Positions 1 to 8,628 of a stretch of 64,000 nt of DNA are shown piece after piece; the stretch's first letter is position 1, and each line of letters begins with the position of its first letter. The position numbers and the translations under genes were made by a program. The DNA is from Kribbella italica (GTDB lineage Bacteria; Actinomycetota; Actinomycetes; Propionibacteriales; Kribbellaceae), in the NCBI RefSeq assembly GCF_014205135.1, contig NZ_JACHMY010000001.1, forward strand, positions 806,001 to 870,000, read 5' to 3'. The notes under the pieces are model-generated. The model made no database searches and was not told the DNA's origin. It saw nothing but the letters and a program-made list of their open reading frames with translations.

Positions 1-608
1 ACCGCCACCAGCACCTCGGTCACGCCGACATCCCGCCCAAGCTCCTTGGACAACGTCGTCACGTCGGCGTCCGAGATCCCGCACGGCACGATCCGGTCGA
101 ACCACGCCAGATCGTTGCCACAGTTCAGCGCGAACCCGTGCATGGTCACGCCCTGCGCCACCCTGATCCCGATCGCCGCGATCTTCCGCTCGCGCCCACG
201 CTCGTCGGCAGGAACCCAAACCCCACTACGCCCCTTGACCCGCCCAGTCTGTACGCCGAACTCAGCGCACACCGCGATCAAGGCCTCCTCCAGCCGCCGA
301 ACGTAGTCCACCACGTACACGTGCGAGGCCAGCTTGACGATCGGGTACCCCACGAGCTGCCCCGGCCCGTGCCACGTGATCTTGCCGCCCCGGTCCACGT
401 CCACCACCGGCGTACCGTCCACGGGCCGCTCGTGCGGCTCGGTCCGCTTGCCGGCCGTGTACACCGGCGGGTGCTCGAGCAGGATCACCGTGTCCTCACC
501 GGTGCCCTCGGCAACCGCGGTGTGCAGCCGCCGCTGCTCGTCCCACGCCTGCTCGTAGTCAACCGCCTCGGCGCCGAACCCGGCCTCCACGTACTTGATA
601 GCCCTCAC
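1..608 (-). CDS. lipB: Octanoyltransferase LipB (C-terminus beyond left edge)
   Basis: LipB moves the octanoyl group from octanoyl-ACP to the lipoyl domains of 2-oxoacid dehydrogenase E2 and GcvH proteins; LipA then inserts sulfur. About 202 residues are present. The start is GTG at 608 ([12 protein letters not shown]). Family landmarks are visible: the [10 protein letters not shown] stretch, the [10 protein letters not shown] stretch, the lysine in [11 protein letters not shown] and the cysteine in IVPCGISD, the last two being the catalytic Lys/Cys pair of the family. The C-terminus runs off position 1, and lipA, usually next, is not visible. Its substrate, the double-lipoyl E2, is at 5098-7134. 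In M. tuberculosis dlaT, a TIGR01777 epimerase and lipB are adjacent; here 3 kb of unrelated sequence separates epimerase and lipB. Confidence 0.93.
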   Translation of the reverse strand, partial: MRAIKYVEAGFGAEAVDYEQAWDEQRRLHTAVAEGTGEDTVILLEHPPVYTAGKRTEPHERPVDGTPVVDVDRGGKITWHGPGQLVGYPIVKLASHVYVVDYVRRLEEALIAVCAEFGVQTGRVKGRSGVWVPADERGRERKIAAIGIRVAQGVTMHGFALNCGNDLAWFDRIVPCGISDADVTTLSKELGRDVGVTEVLVA

Positions 609-727
609 GCGTTCGAGTGTATGCCTCGCCCTCATCCCGACGTCGCCCACTGTCCACGGCCCCCGCCCGGACGCCCACCTGTGGATAACTCAACGGCCGA
701 CACCGACGATTCGTGCACCCTCTTGGC

Positions 728-2176
728 ATGGCACTCGACGACATCGCCGGCTACAGCTTGCGCCGGAAGCTCGGGTCCGGATCGGCCGGCACCGTCTGGC
801 TGGTCCGCGACCTCGCCTCCGGCCGCCACGCCGTTCTCAAACGCATCCCCACCCCGACCATCACCAACCCCACCGTCTTCGAGCGGGACCTCACGACCCT
901 GCTCGCGCTCAACCACCCGCACATCGCCCGCCTGATCGAAGTCCGCCAGTCCGAGTCCGACTGGCTCCTCTTCGGCCAGCACATCCCGGCAGGCAACCTC
1001 ACAGCCCTCTTGGGCCGACGAGGCGACCTCTCCCTGGGCGAGCTCGTCACCCTGATCAGTCCTCTGGCCGAAGCCCTCTCACTCCTCCATCACAAAGGCC
1101 TCCACCACGGCCGCCTGACCCCCGCCAACATCCTCTTCGACGCCGACGGCCGTCCCGTCATCACCGACACAGCCCTCCGCTCCCAAGACCCCACCACCAC
1201 CCAAGCCGACGACGTGAGAGCCCTGTCAGCCCTCACCCAGCTGGCCGCCGGCACGACCACGCCGTTCCCCGCCACCCTCTTCACCCACACCACCGTCCCA
1301 ACCCTGGCCCGCAAAGTCTTGGACCTCTCCCCACCCACCCCTCTCAACCTCGCCTTCCCGGACCACTCCGCCGCCGCCGAACTCCCACCCACGCCCAATC
1401 CCCTTCTCACCCCAAGGCCGGCCCCCGCCCCGACTCCAATCTCCACCCCCAGCGTGATCCCCACCGCCCACCCCCGCCGCCCCAACAGCCGCCGCAAACC
1501 CCGCCGAGACAGCACCCGCCGAGACAGCACCCGCCGAGCCCGCCGCGACAACACCACCCGCCTCAACCAGATCCTCGCCAACACCACCCACCGAGCCCCC
1601 CGTTCCCGCCGAACCGCCTACGGAGTACTAGCCGCCGCAGCCCTCGCGGCCCTAGTAGTCACCGCCCTGGCGCTAACCACCCTCGGCATCCTCGACACCC
1701 CCACCACCAACCCAGCAGCAGCCGCACCCCCATCACCCACGCCCACCACCCCAACCTCTGCCAGCCCAGCGCCCGTGGTCTCGCCCGCACCCTCACCCAA
1801 CTCCAAAGCCTGGCAACAAACCCTCGAAGCCCTCGACCAACGCCGAGCCCACGCCTTCTGGACCCTTAACCCCGCCGAACTGGACACGGTCTACCAACCA
1901 GGCAGCCACCCCTGGACCACAGACCGAGCCGCCCTGGCCACCTACCAAGCCCAAAAGATCCGAATCGCCAACCTCCGCTTCCACATCGAGCACCTCACCC
2001 AAGAACCCACCCCCGGCCCCACCATCACCCTCCGAGTCACCGACCGCCTCATCTCCGCCACCGCCCTGACCCCCACCGGCAAGACCCAACTCCCACCCGG
2101 CCCACCCACCACCCGCCGAATCACCCTCACCCCAACAGGCAAGACCTGGCGCATCACCACCATCACCCCCGCCTAA
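728..2176 (+). CDS. Membrane-anchored Ser/Thr pseudokinase
   Basis: This 482-residue protein has an N-terminal kinase-like fold (about 10-200), a Pro- and Arg-rich cytoplasmic linker (215-295), one membrane helix (about 297-322) and an extracellular C-terminal domain. The glycine loop GSGSAGTVW and the ATP-anchoring lysine (AVLKRI, about K38) are kept. The catalytic loop reads HGRLTPANI where active kinases have HRDLKPxN, so the catalytic Asp is Arg and the loop Lys is Thr. DFG reads DTA, and the activation segment is very short before the ADDVRALSAL helix. This indicates a pseudokinase, probably a binding or sensor protein. The start could also be GTG at 713; ATG 728 begins right at the kinase fold. 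It is divergent from lipB and ends just before decayed repeats. The extracellular domain is not recognised. Confidence 0.82.
   Translation: MALDDIAGYSLRRKLGSGSAGTVWLVRDLASGRHAVLKRIPTPTITNPTVFERDLTTLLALNHPHIARLIEVRQSESDWLLFGQHIPAGNLTALLGRRGDLSLGELVTLISPLAEALSLLHHKGLHHGRLTPANILFDADGRPVITDTALRSQDPTTTQADDVRALSALTQLAAGTTTPFPATLFTHTTVPTLARKVLDLSPPTPLNLAFPDHSAAAELPPTPNPLLTPRPAPAPTPISTPSVIPTAHPRRPNSRRKPRRDSTRRDSTRRARRDNTTRLNQILANTTHRAPRSRRTAYGVLAAAALAALVVTALALTTLGILDTPTTNPAAAAPPSPTPTTPTSASPAPVVSPAPSPNSKAWQQTLEALDQRRAHAFWTLNPAELDTVYQPGSHPWTTDRAALATYQAQKIRIANLRFHIEHLTQEPTPGPTITLRVTDRLISATALTPTGKTQLPPGPPTTRRITLTPTGKTWRITTITPA
1501..1530 (+). repeat. Two exact 15-bp tandem copies inside the pseudokinase linker
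   Basis: The unit CCGCCGAGACAGCAC occurs twice in a row, in frame. It adds a duplicated basic segment (RRDST RRDST) to the juxtamembrane linker. This looks like recent slippage and shows that the linker tolerates length change. Confidence 0.8.
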
Positions 2177-2215
2177 ACCCCTTGAAAACAAACGCAACCC
2201 AGGAGACTGATCCGA

Positions 2216-2500
2216 ATGTCGTACTGCGACGAGCGCCCCGCAACATCGATAACCGCCAGCGAAATGCTGTCACCCCTCGACGCCGCCCAAACCAACCTCA
2301 CCAACCTCCAGCCCCCACCGCCTGCAGCTGCTAACGGCCCGAGAAGCCAACCTTCCCGCCCCCGAAACCAGCACCCGCGACCCGGCCCACCCGAGCCCTC
2401 CAACGAGCCCCGACCCGGAAGTCATCTCCCTCCAGCACCCCTCAGCCACCGCAGATCCCACACCCAACTCCAGGACGCCGCCGACCGGCCGCAGACCTGA
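2216..2500 (+). CDS. Possible 94-aa remnant ORF at the head of the decayed repeat array
   Basis: ATG 2216 follows an AGGAG about 10 bases upstream, which is the only reason to think it is translated. The first 40 residues (MSYCDERPATSI, then DAAQTNLTNLQ) look protein-like; after that the reading is Pro/Arg/Ser-rich and ends at the first recognisable repeat (LQDAADRPQT). No family is recognised. I read it as the surviving 5' end of a gene whose repeat body (2461-3260) has lost its frame. It could also be non-coding. Confidence 0.3.
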   Translation: MSYCDERPATSITASEMLSPLDAAQTNLTNLQPPPPAAANGPRSQPSRPRNQHPRPGPPEPSNEPRPGSHLPPAPLSHRRSHTQLQDAADRPQT

Positions 2501-3260
2501 CGCCCGCCCCGCTGGTGCTGAACCGGGCCGACGAACCCACCCACGTCGCACTGCTGGCGAGTAGCCCCTCGAGCCCCAAGCGGCGTACCGACGCGAGCTA
2601 GCCAACCTCAGCAGAACCGCCCAGCTCCAGCACGCCGCCGACCTGCCACAGAGGAGCCCGAGCCCACCCGGGCCGTACCGCTGGCGAGTAGCCCACCCAG
2701 CCCAAGCGGCGTACCGACGCCGAGCTAGCCAACCTCAGCAGAACGCGCCCAACTCCAGCGCGGCGCCGACCTGCCGCAGACCAGCCCGAGCCCACCCGCG
2801 CCGTACCGCTGGGCGAGTAGCCCATCCAGCCCGAAGTGGGGTACCGACGGCGAGCAAGCCAACCTCAGCGAGCGGCGCCGGTTCCTGGACGAGCTGTTCG
2901 CCCGCGGACACCGCGGATGGCCGGCGTCCGGCAGATCGCGCCCCATCTCCAGCGCGGCTGACCTTCCGCAGGCCAGCTCAAGCCCAACCGCGCCGTTACG
3001 CTGGCGAGCCCATCCGGGCGGAGGTGCCGTGCCGACGGAGAGCTGGCCAGCCTCGGCAGATCGCGTCCAACTCCGGGACGCCGCCGACCTGCCGCAGACC
3101 AGCTCGAGCCCGCCCCCGTCGTACCGCCGGCGAGTAGCCCCGTCCGGCCCGAAGGGGCGTACCGACGACGAGCAAACGAACCTCAGCAGAACGCGCCCAA
3201 CTCCAGCAGGCTGCCAACCTGCTGCAGACGACCTCGAGCCCGCCCGCGCCGTCCCGCTGG
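2461..3260 (+). repeat. Decayed tandem array of about 128-bp units, six recognisable copies
   Basis: A diverged unit recurs with its core (GCCGCCGACCTGCCGCAGACC-like) near 2473, 2628, 2757, 2949, 3073 and 3203. Spacings are about 155, 129, 192, 125 and 129 bases. Each unit also has a GAGCTAGCCAACCTCAGCAG-like block and a CGTACCG(C/A)TGGCGAGTAGCCC-like block. Small indels put copies in different frames, and in-frame stops (for example in GGCGAGTAGCCC) break every reading. A reconstructed consensus translates as a helical, Leu/Gln/Ala-rich peptide (AELANLQQ, AAQLQHAADLLQTELE), so the ancestor probably encoded a repetitive coiled coil. No intact gene remains. Confidence 0.7.
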
Positions 3261-3370
3261 CGAGGCAAGCTGGATCGCGATCACCGCGGGCCAAGGCGAA
3301 CCCCGCGGCGTACATCAGCAGCCCGGGCAGGCCATGCGGCGAGCAGGCCCGACTAGGCCTCAAGCACCGT

Positions 3371-3451
3371 GTCTGGTCAGTACAGCAAGCGCACCGCGTC
3401 TGGTCAGTACAGCAAGCGCACCGCGTCTGGTCAGTACAGCAAGCGCACCGC
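3371..3451. repeat. Three exact tandem copies of a 27-bp unit
   Basis: The unit starts GTCTGGTCAGTACAGC and ends AAGCGCACCGC. Copies are at 3371-3397, 3398-3424 and 3425-3451, identical base for base, with a partial match just upstream. Read on the minus strand, each copy carries the codons for AVRLLY followed by TGA. The unit therefore looks like a duplication of the 3' tip of the open frame described at 3431-3733. No spacers are present, so it is not a CRISPR array. Confidence 0.9.
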
Positions 3452-3733
3452 GCGGAGCTTCTCCACGATCTCGCGGGTGGCGCGGTCTTCGTCGCGCCGA
3501 ACCAGACGTCGACCTGGCACAGCGAGAACGTCGCCGGGGAACTGGCAGCTCGCCGCGGCGATTGCGGCGTCGCGTTGGGGATCGACGGGGACGGGCAGGC
3601 GGACAGACGGGCAGGGCAGGGCGGGAGTTGGCCGGTGCGCGCGGCAGGTCGGGCGGGAGTTGGGTGGAGGTACGGGCAGGGCAGGCGAGAGCAGGTTGGG
3701 GCGTGGGCGGGTGGGTTCGCGGACTAGGGCGGG
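3431..3733 (-). pseudogene. Open frame without a start codon, in frame with the stop of the upstream epimerase
   Basis: After the TAG that ends the epimerase gene (3736-3734) the same frame stays open for 100 codons to a TGA inside the third 27-bp repeat. It has no ATG, GTG or TTG before its last third. The first half is low-complexity Pro/Arg; the last about 45 codons read like ordinary protein (FPGDVLAVPGRRLVRRDED, REIVEKLRAVRLLY). It may be a 3' gene fragment, an abandoned C-terminal extension or chance openness in GC-rich DNA. I do not recognise a family. Confidence 0.3.
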
Positions 3734-4624
3734 CTAGTCAGTGAGGGCTGCTGCTATGGCCTGTTGGGGAGAGGGGTGGGTGAAGGTGAAGCCGGTGGTT
3801 TGGAGGGTGGTGGGGAGGGCTCGTTTGCTGCCCAGGAGTTCCCAGGCGAACTCGCCCAGCAGGGTGGTGAGGGCTTTGGCGGGGACGGGGATGAGGGCGG
3901 GGCGGTGGAGTTGGGCGGCGAGGGTTTTGGTGAGGGTCTGGTTGGTGATGGGGGTGGGGAGGGTGATGTTGACCGGGCCTTCGACGGTGGTGTGTTCGGC
4001 GACGTGGCGGACGGCTCGGAGCCAGTCGGTGAGGGAGACGACGGGGAAGTACTGGGTGCCGGGGCCCAGGCGGCCGCCTACGCCTAGGCGGAAGGGGAGG
4101 GAGAGGAGTTGGAACGCGGGGGCCTGGCGGGCTAGGACTATGCCGGTGCGGAGGGTGGCTACTCGGCAGCCTGCAGCGCGGGCGGGGTCGGCGGCGCCTT
4201 CCCAGACGCGGACTACGTCGGCGAGGAAACCGTCGCCGAGCGGGGAGGACTCGGTGAGGAGATCGTCGCCGCAGTCCGTGCCGTAGCCGCCGATGCCGCT
4301 CTGGGTGAGGAAGGCGGGCTTGCGGTCGAGTTGGGCTGCCGCCTCGGCGAGGGTGGCGGTGGTGCGGACGCGGCTCTCGCGGATGGTTTTGCGGTACGTC
4401 GGCGTCCAGGGGCGGCCGATGTTCGCGCCGGCGAGGTTGATGAGGACGTCGGCGCCGGCGAGGGGCTTGGGGTCGAGTTGGCCGGTGGTGGGGTTCCACT
4501 GGAGTTCGTCGGGGGAGGCGGGGGTACGGCGTACCAGGCGGGTGACTTGGTGGCCGTCGGCAACGAGATCGCGGGCGAGCGCCGTACCGAGGAAGCCGGA
4601 TGCGCCGGCCAGGACGTACTTCAC
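3734..4624 (-). CDS. TIGR01777-family NAD(P)-dependent epimerase/SDR
   Basis: This is a 296-residue extended short-chain dehydrogenase-like protein (YfcH/SDR39U1 family). It has the N-terminal GASGFLGTALA dinucleotide motif, LAGANIGRPWT and SGIGGYG stretches typical of the family, and a C-terminal DUF1731-like part. The substrate is unknown for the family. The GTG start at 4624 is preceded by GGAGG. In mycobacteria this family sits between dlaT and lipB; here it lies downstream of the E2 gene, separated by 473 bases with a terminator. Confidence 0.88.
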   Translation of the reverse strand: MKYVLAGASGFLGTALARDLVADGHQVTRLVRRTPASPDELQWNPTTGQLDPKPLAGADVLINLAGANIGRPWTPTYRKTIRESRVRTTATLAEAAAQLDRKPAFLTQSGIGGYGTDCGDDLLTESSPLGDGFLADVVRVWEGAADPARAAGCRVATLRTGIVLARQAPAFQLLSLPFRLGVGGRLGPGTQYFPVVSLTDWLRAVRHVAEHTTVEGPVNITLPTPITNQTLTKTLAAQLHRPALIPVPAKALTTLLGEFAWELLGSKRALPTTLQTTGFTFTHPSPQQAIAAALTD

Positions 4625-4844
4625 GCGAACCTCCGGGAGATGAGCAGAACGGGCCAGGGAGACGGACGGTCAGTTGGTGCTGGGGGAGATCGGGTGGGCT
4701 CTGTTAATGGGTGGGGCGGAGGGGAGTAGCCGGTGTGCTGCTGTGGAGAAAGTGCGGAGAGAAGGTGCGGTGAGGTGGTGGAGAGGGCGCCGGGGAGGGG
4801 GAGGGGAACTCAGGGAAAGCGCAGCATGTAGGTGCAGGAGAAAT

Positions 4845-4886
4845 GCAAGACCCGCTGCGGGCGGGTGGCCCGAGCGGGTCGGTTGC
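4845..4886. other. Long inverted repeat in the 473-bp gap between epimerase and E2 gene
   Basis: Arms GACCCGCT (4849-4856) and AGCGGGTC (4873-4880) pair perfectly, extended outward by TGCAA and TTGCA. It lies about 220 bases upstream of the epimerase GTG. It could be a terminator, a leader hairpin or a small RNA end. The rest of 4625-4987 is G-rich with no convincing gene. Confidence 0.4.
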
Positions 4887-4987
4887 AGTGGGACTGGGGC
4901 GCTGAGCCGGCCGGTGGGCTGGCGTTGGGCGACCGGTGGACGGTGCTGAAGTGATTTGACGCCCCCGAGCGATGAGCACTGGGCCGA

Positions 4988-5030
4988 CCTGGGTGGTACG
5001 GCGCCAGGAGTGTTGGCGCCGTACCCCAGG
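4988..5030 (-). terminator. Long hairpin downstream of the E2 gene
   Basis: The arms GGTACGGCGCCA and TGGCGCCGTACC pair perfectly around a 7-base loop (5007-5013), extended by CCTGGG/CCAGG with a 2-base bulge. It has no T-tract, which is usual in high-GC actinomycetes. It is the second of two hairpins after the E2 stop. Confidence 0.6.
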
Positions 5031-5064
5031 TGGATGGTGCACAAGGCCTGGGGTCGTGCCCGAG

Positions 5065-5089
5065 CGGCGCCGAGGTGGGCTCGGCGCCG
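5065..5089 (-). terminator. Hairpin immediately after the E2 stop codon
   Basis: Perfect 10-bp arms CGGCGCCGAG and CTCGGCGCCG enclose a 5-base loop, 8 bases beyond the stop of the E2 gene at 5098. With the hairpin at 4988-5030 it forms a tandem terminator insulating the lpdA-E2 genes. Confidence 0.65.
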
Positions 5090-5097
5090 TGCCGGGG

Positions 5098-7134
5098 TCA
5101 GACGTCGAACTGGGCTTCTTCCAGGCGGGACTTGACGGCCGTCAGGTAGCGGGCGGCGTCGGCGCCGTCGACCAGGCGGTGGTCGTAGGTGAGGGCCAGG
5201 CAGACCATCTGGCGGATCGCGATGGTTTCGCCGAGCTCGGGGTGGGTGATGACGACCGGGCGCTTGACGACCGCGCCGGTACCGAGCATGCCGACCTGGG
5301 GCTGGTTCAGGATCGGGGTGTCGAACAGGGCGCCGCGGCTGCCGGTGTTCGTGATCGTGAACGTACCGCCCGCCATCTCGTCCGGCAGCACCTTGTTGTT
5401 GCGGGTGCGGTCGGCGAGGTCGGCGATCTTCTTGGCCAGGCCGGCGATGTTCAGGTCGCCGGCGTTGTGCACGACCGGGACCATCAGGCCCTTCTCGGCG
5501 TCCACGGCGATCCCCAGGTGCTCGGCCGCGTGGTACGTGACCTCGCCGGCCTCCTCGTTGATCGAGGCGTTGAGCTTCGGGTACTGCTTCAGCGCGTCGA
5601 TCGCGGCGAGCGCGAAGAACGGCAGGAAGGACAGCTTGACGCCCTCGCGGGCGAAGAACTCGTTCTTCTTCGCGGTGCGCAGCTTGGCGATCTCGGTGAC
5701 ATCGACCTCGACGACCGTGGTCAGCTGGGCGGAGACCTTCAGCGAGTTCACCATGTGGCTGGCGATCGCCTTGCGGATCCGGCTCATCTTCTCGGTGGTG
5801 CCGCGCAGCGGGCTGACCGGCGCCGTGGCCGCGGGGGCCGCTGCTGCCGGGGCTGCTGCCGCGGGGGCCGGGGCGGCCTTGGCTGCTTCAGCCGCGGCGA
5901 TGACGTCCTGCTTGCGGATGCGGCCGCCGACGCCGGTGCCCTGTACGGCGCCGAGGTCGACGTTGTTCTCCGCGGCGAGCTTGCGGACCAGCGGGGTGAC
6001 GTAGTTCGGACCCTCGGAGGAGGAGCCGTTGGAGCTGGCGGCCGGAGCCTGGGCTGCCGGGGCCTGGGCGGCGGGCGCCTGGGTCGGCTGCGGGGCGGGG
6101 GCTGCCTGCGCGGCCGGGGCCTGCGTGGGGGCCTGGGCCGGCGGGGCCTGCTGCGGGGCCGGAGCCTGAGCAGTTGGTGCCTGGGCGGGAGCCTGAGCCG
6201 GGGCGGCCTGGGGGGCCGGAGCCGCCTGCGGGGCGGGGGCCTGGGCTGCCGGAGCCGGGGCCGGGGCCTGGGCTTCCTGGGCGGGAGCTTCCTGCTTCGG
6301 CTGCTCGACCGGGGGCTCCTGCTTCGGAGCCTCCTGGGCGGGGGCCGCGTCGCCGGAGCCGACTACTGCCAGCTCGGCGCCTACCTCTACCGTCTCGTCT
6401 TCGGCGACCTTGATCTCGAGGAGCTTGCCGGCGACCGGCGACGGGATCTCGGTGTCGACCTTGTCGGTGGAGACCTCGAGCAACGGCTCGTCGACGGCTA
6501 CGTCGTCGCCGACCTGCTTGAGCCAGCGGGTGACGGTGCCTTCGGTGACGCTTTCGCCGAGGGCGGGGAGGGTGACAGAGGTGCCACCGGAGGAGCCGGA
6601 GCCGCCGGAGGACGCTTGGGTGTCCGCCGGTGCCGATGCGGCCGGGGAGGCTGCGGGGGCTGAGGCCGCTTCGGCCGGAGAAGAGTTGGAGGTGTTGTCG
6701 CCGGAGGCCTGCGCCTGCGGCTCGGCCGGGGCCGCCTGCGCCTGCTGCTCGGCGGGGGCCTGCTCGGCCGGGGCGGCCTGCTGTGCGGCCGGGGCCTCGG
6801 CGGAAGCTGCGGGCTGGTCGGCGGCGGGAGCGGACTCGGTCCCGCCGGCCTGGTCGGCGGAGTCTGCCGGGACAGAGTCGCCACCGGTGGATTCGCCGGC
6901 GTCGCCGATGACGGCCAGTTCGGCGCCGACCTCTACGGTTTCGTCCTCGGCGGCCTTGATCTCCAGGAGGGTGCCGGCCACGGGGGAGGGGATCTCGGTG
7001 TCGACCTTGTCGGTCGAGACCTCCAGCAGGGGTTCGTCGACGGCAACCGTGTCACCGACCTGCTTGAGCCAGCGGGTGACGGTTCCTTCGGTGACGCTCT
7101 CCCCGAGGGCCGGCAGGGATACAGAGGTCGGCAT
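5098..7134 (-). CDS. sucB: Dihydrolipoamide acyltransferase E2 with two lipoyl domains (actinobacterial SucB/DlaT type)
   Basis: This is the E2 core of a 2-oxoacid dehydrogenase, transferring acyl groups from the lipoyl arm to CoA. The 678 residues run: lipoyl domain 1 (about 2-80, STDKVDTE with the lipoylated Lys), Ala/Pro linker, lipoyl domain 2 (about 187-265, nearly identical), long Ala/Pro/Gln linker, peripheral-subunit-binding domain ([15 protein letters not shown], about 380-415) and catalytic domain (about 445-678) with the [12 protein letters not shown] motif. In actinobacteria this type serves pyruvate dehydrogenase and possibly other complexes; the substrate cannot be read from sequence. 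ATG 7134 is preceded by AAGGAG. It lies 108 bases downstream of lpdA on the same strand. Confidence 0.93.
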   Translation of the reverse strand: MPTSVSLPALGESVTEGTVTRWLKQVGDTVAVDEPLLEVSTDKVDTEIPSPVAGTLLEIKAAEDETVEVGAELAVIGDAGESTGGDSVPADSADQAGGTESAPAADQPAASAEAPAAQQAAPAEQAPAEQQAQAAPAEPQAQASGDNTSNSSPAEAASAPAASPAASAPADTQASSGGSGSSGGTSVTLPALGESVTEGTVTRWLKQVGDDVAVDEPLLEVSTDKVDTEIPSPVAGKLLEIKVAEDETVEVGAELAVVGSGDAAPAQEAPKQEPPVEQPKQEAPAQEAQAPAPAPAAQAPAPQAAPAPQAAPAQAPAQAPTAQAPAPQQAPPAQAPTQAPAAQAAPAPQPTQAPAAQAPAAQAPAASSNGSSSEGPNYVTPLVRKLAAENNVDLGAVQGTGVGGRIRKQDVIAAAEAAKAAPAPAAAAPAAAAPAATAPVSPLRGTTEKMSRIRKAIASHMVNSLKVSAQLTTVVEVDVTEIAKLRTAKKNEFFAREGVKLSFLPFFALAAIDALKQYPKLNASINEEAGEVTYHAAEHLGIAVDAEKGLMVPVVHNAGDLNIAGLAKKIADLADRTRNNKVLPDEMAGGTFTITNTGSRGALFDTPILNQPQVGMLGTGAVVKRPVVITHPELGETIAIRQMVCLALTYDHRLVDGADAARYLTAVKSRLEEAQFDV

Positions 7135-7242
7135 GACGGTCGTTGCTCCTTCGTCGATCGGTCTCGAAGTCAGCCTACGGTGCCGCCGGAACGGGGCGCC
7201 GCCGGGTCACGGCGGACACGCCCGTTGCGGCGCACCACCAAC

Positions 7243-8628
7243 TTACTCGTGGAAGTGCAAAGGCTTTCCGGCCAGCGCGAGGTGCGCTTCGCCGAGGGCC
7301 TCGTTCTGGGTCGGGTGGGCGTGCACGAGCGGCGCGACGTCGGCCGGGAACGCTTCCCAGTTGTAGATCAGCTGGGCCTCGCCGATCAGTTCGCCGACCC
7401 GGGAGCCGACCATGTGCAGGCCGACCACCGCGCCGTCCTTGGCCCGGACCAGCTTCACGAACCCCTGGGTCTTCAGGATCTGGCTCTTGCCGTTCCCGCC
7501 CAGGTTGTAGTTGAGGACCTCGACCTCGCCGTACGCCGTCCGCGCCTGCTCCTCGGTCAGGCCGACGGACGCGACCTCCGGCTCGGAGTAGGTGACGCGC
7601 GGGATGCCGGCCTCGTCGATCTGGGCCGGGTTCAGCCCGGCGAGGTGCTCGGCGACGAAGATGCCCTGCTGGAAACCGCGGTGCGCGAGCTGCAGCCCGG
7701 GCACGATGTCGCCGACGGCGTACACGCCCGGCACGCTGGTCTGCAGGTTCTCGTCGACCGTGACGAAGCCGCGGTCGAGCGCGACGCCGACCTCCTCGTA
7801 CCCGAGCCCGGCGGTGTTCGGGCCGCGGCCGACCGCGACCAGCAGCAGCTCGGCCTCGATCACCTCGCCGCCGGCGACGGTCACCCGGACGCCGTTGTCG
7901 GTCACCTCGACGGACTCGAACGACGTACCGGTCTTGAAGCCGATCTTGCGCTTGCGGAACGCCCGCTCGAGCGTCTTGCTGCAGTCGGCGTCCTCGGCCG
8001 GGACGAGTCGCGGCAGCGCCTCGACGACCGTCACCTTGGTCCCGAACGAGGTCCACGCGCTGGCGAACTCGACACCGATCACGCCGCCGCCGAGCACTAC
8101 CGCGGACTCCGGCACGCGGTCCAGCGTCAGCGCGTGCTCGCTGGCGATCACGCGGTGGCCGTCGAGCTCGAGGCCGGGGAGCGAGCGCGAGTACGAGCCG
8201 GAGGCGATGATCACGTTCTTGCCCGTGTACGTCGTGCCGCCGACCTCGACCGTGGTCGGGGAGGTCAGCCGTCCCTCGCCCTCGATCACGGTGATCCCGC
8301 GGGACTTGATCTGCCCCTGCAGGCCCTTGAACAGCCGGTCGACGACGCCGTCCTTGTACTTGTTCACGCCGCCCATGTCGACGCCCTCGAGTGTCGTCCG
8401 GACGCCGAACTGCTCGCCCTCGCGGGCGGAGTCGGCCACCTCGGCGGCGTGCAGCAGCGCCTTGGTGGGGATGCAGCCACGGTGCAGGCAGGTCCCGCCG
8501 AGCTTGTCCTTCTCGACGAGGGCAACGGACTTCCCGAGGACGGCGGCGCGCAGCGCGGCGGCGTACCCGCCACTGCCTCCGCCGAGAATCACCAGGTCGT
8601 AGGTCTTGCTGTCTGCCGTGGTCGTCAC
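7243..8628 (-). CDS. lpdA: Dihydrolipoamide dehydrogenase (E3)
   Basis: This FAD flavoenzyme reoxidises dihydrolipoyl groups of E2 (and GcvH) using NAD+. Its 461 residues start with the FAD motif GGGSGGYAAALRAA and the redox-active disulfide GGTCLHRGCIPTK (C47/C52). The second dinucleotide motif is VVLGGGVIGVEFAS, and the C-terminal dimerisation region carries HAHPTQNEAL with the catalytic His-Glu. The start is GTG 8628 with GGAGG upstream. It precedes the E2 gene, which gives a functional lipoate-enzyme pair. Confidence 0.95.
   Translation of the reverse strand: MTTTADSKTYDLVILGGGSGGYAAALRAAVLGKSVALVEKDKLGGTCLHRGCIPTKALLHAAEVADSAREGEQFGVRTTLEGVDMGGVNKYKDGVVDRLFKGLQGQIKSRGITVIEGEGRLTSPTTVEVGGTTYTGKNVIIASGSYSRSLPGLELDGHRVIASEHALTLDRVPESAVVLGGGVIGVEFASAWTSFGTKVTVVEALPRLVPAEDADCSKTLERAFRKRKIGFKTGTSFESVEVTDNGVRVTVAGGEVIEAELLLVAVGRGPNTAGLGYEEVGVALDRGFVTVDENLQTSVPGVYAVGDIVPGLQLAHRGFQQGIFVAEHLAGLNPAQIDEAGIPRVTYSEPEVASVGLTEEQARTAYGEVEVLNYNLGGNGKSQILKTQGFVKLVRAKDGAVVGLHMVGSRVGELIGEAQLIYNWEAFPADVAPLVHAHPTQNEALGEAHLALAGKPLHFHE

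Noticed and set aside
3371..3451. CRISPR array
   Set aside because: The three 27-bp copies abut without spacers and no cas gene is near.
3029..3727. 232-codon rightward frame containing VWSVQQAHR repeats
   Set aside because: The repeats come only from the 27-bp triplication, the rest crosses decayed repeats and G-rich sequence, and there is no ribosome site.
4972..6663. 563-codon rightward frame antisense to the E2 gene
   Set aside because: It mirrors the Ala/Pro linkers and lipoyl domains as Gly/Arg-rich sequence; the leftward reading has complete E2 architecture.
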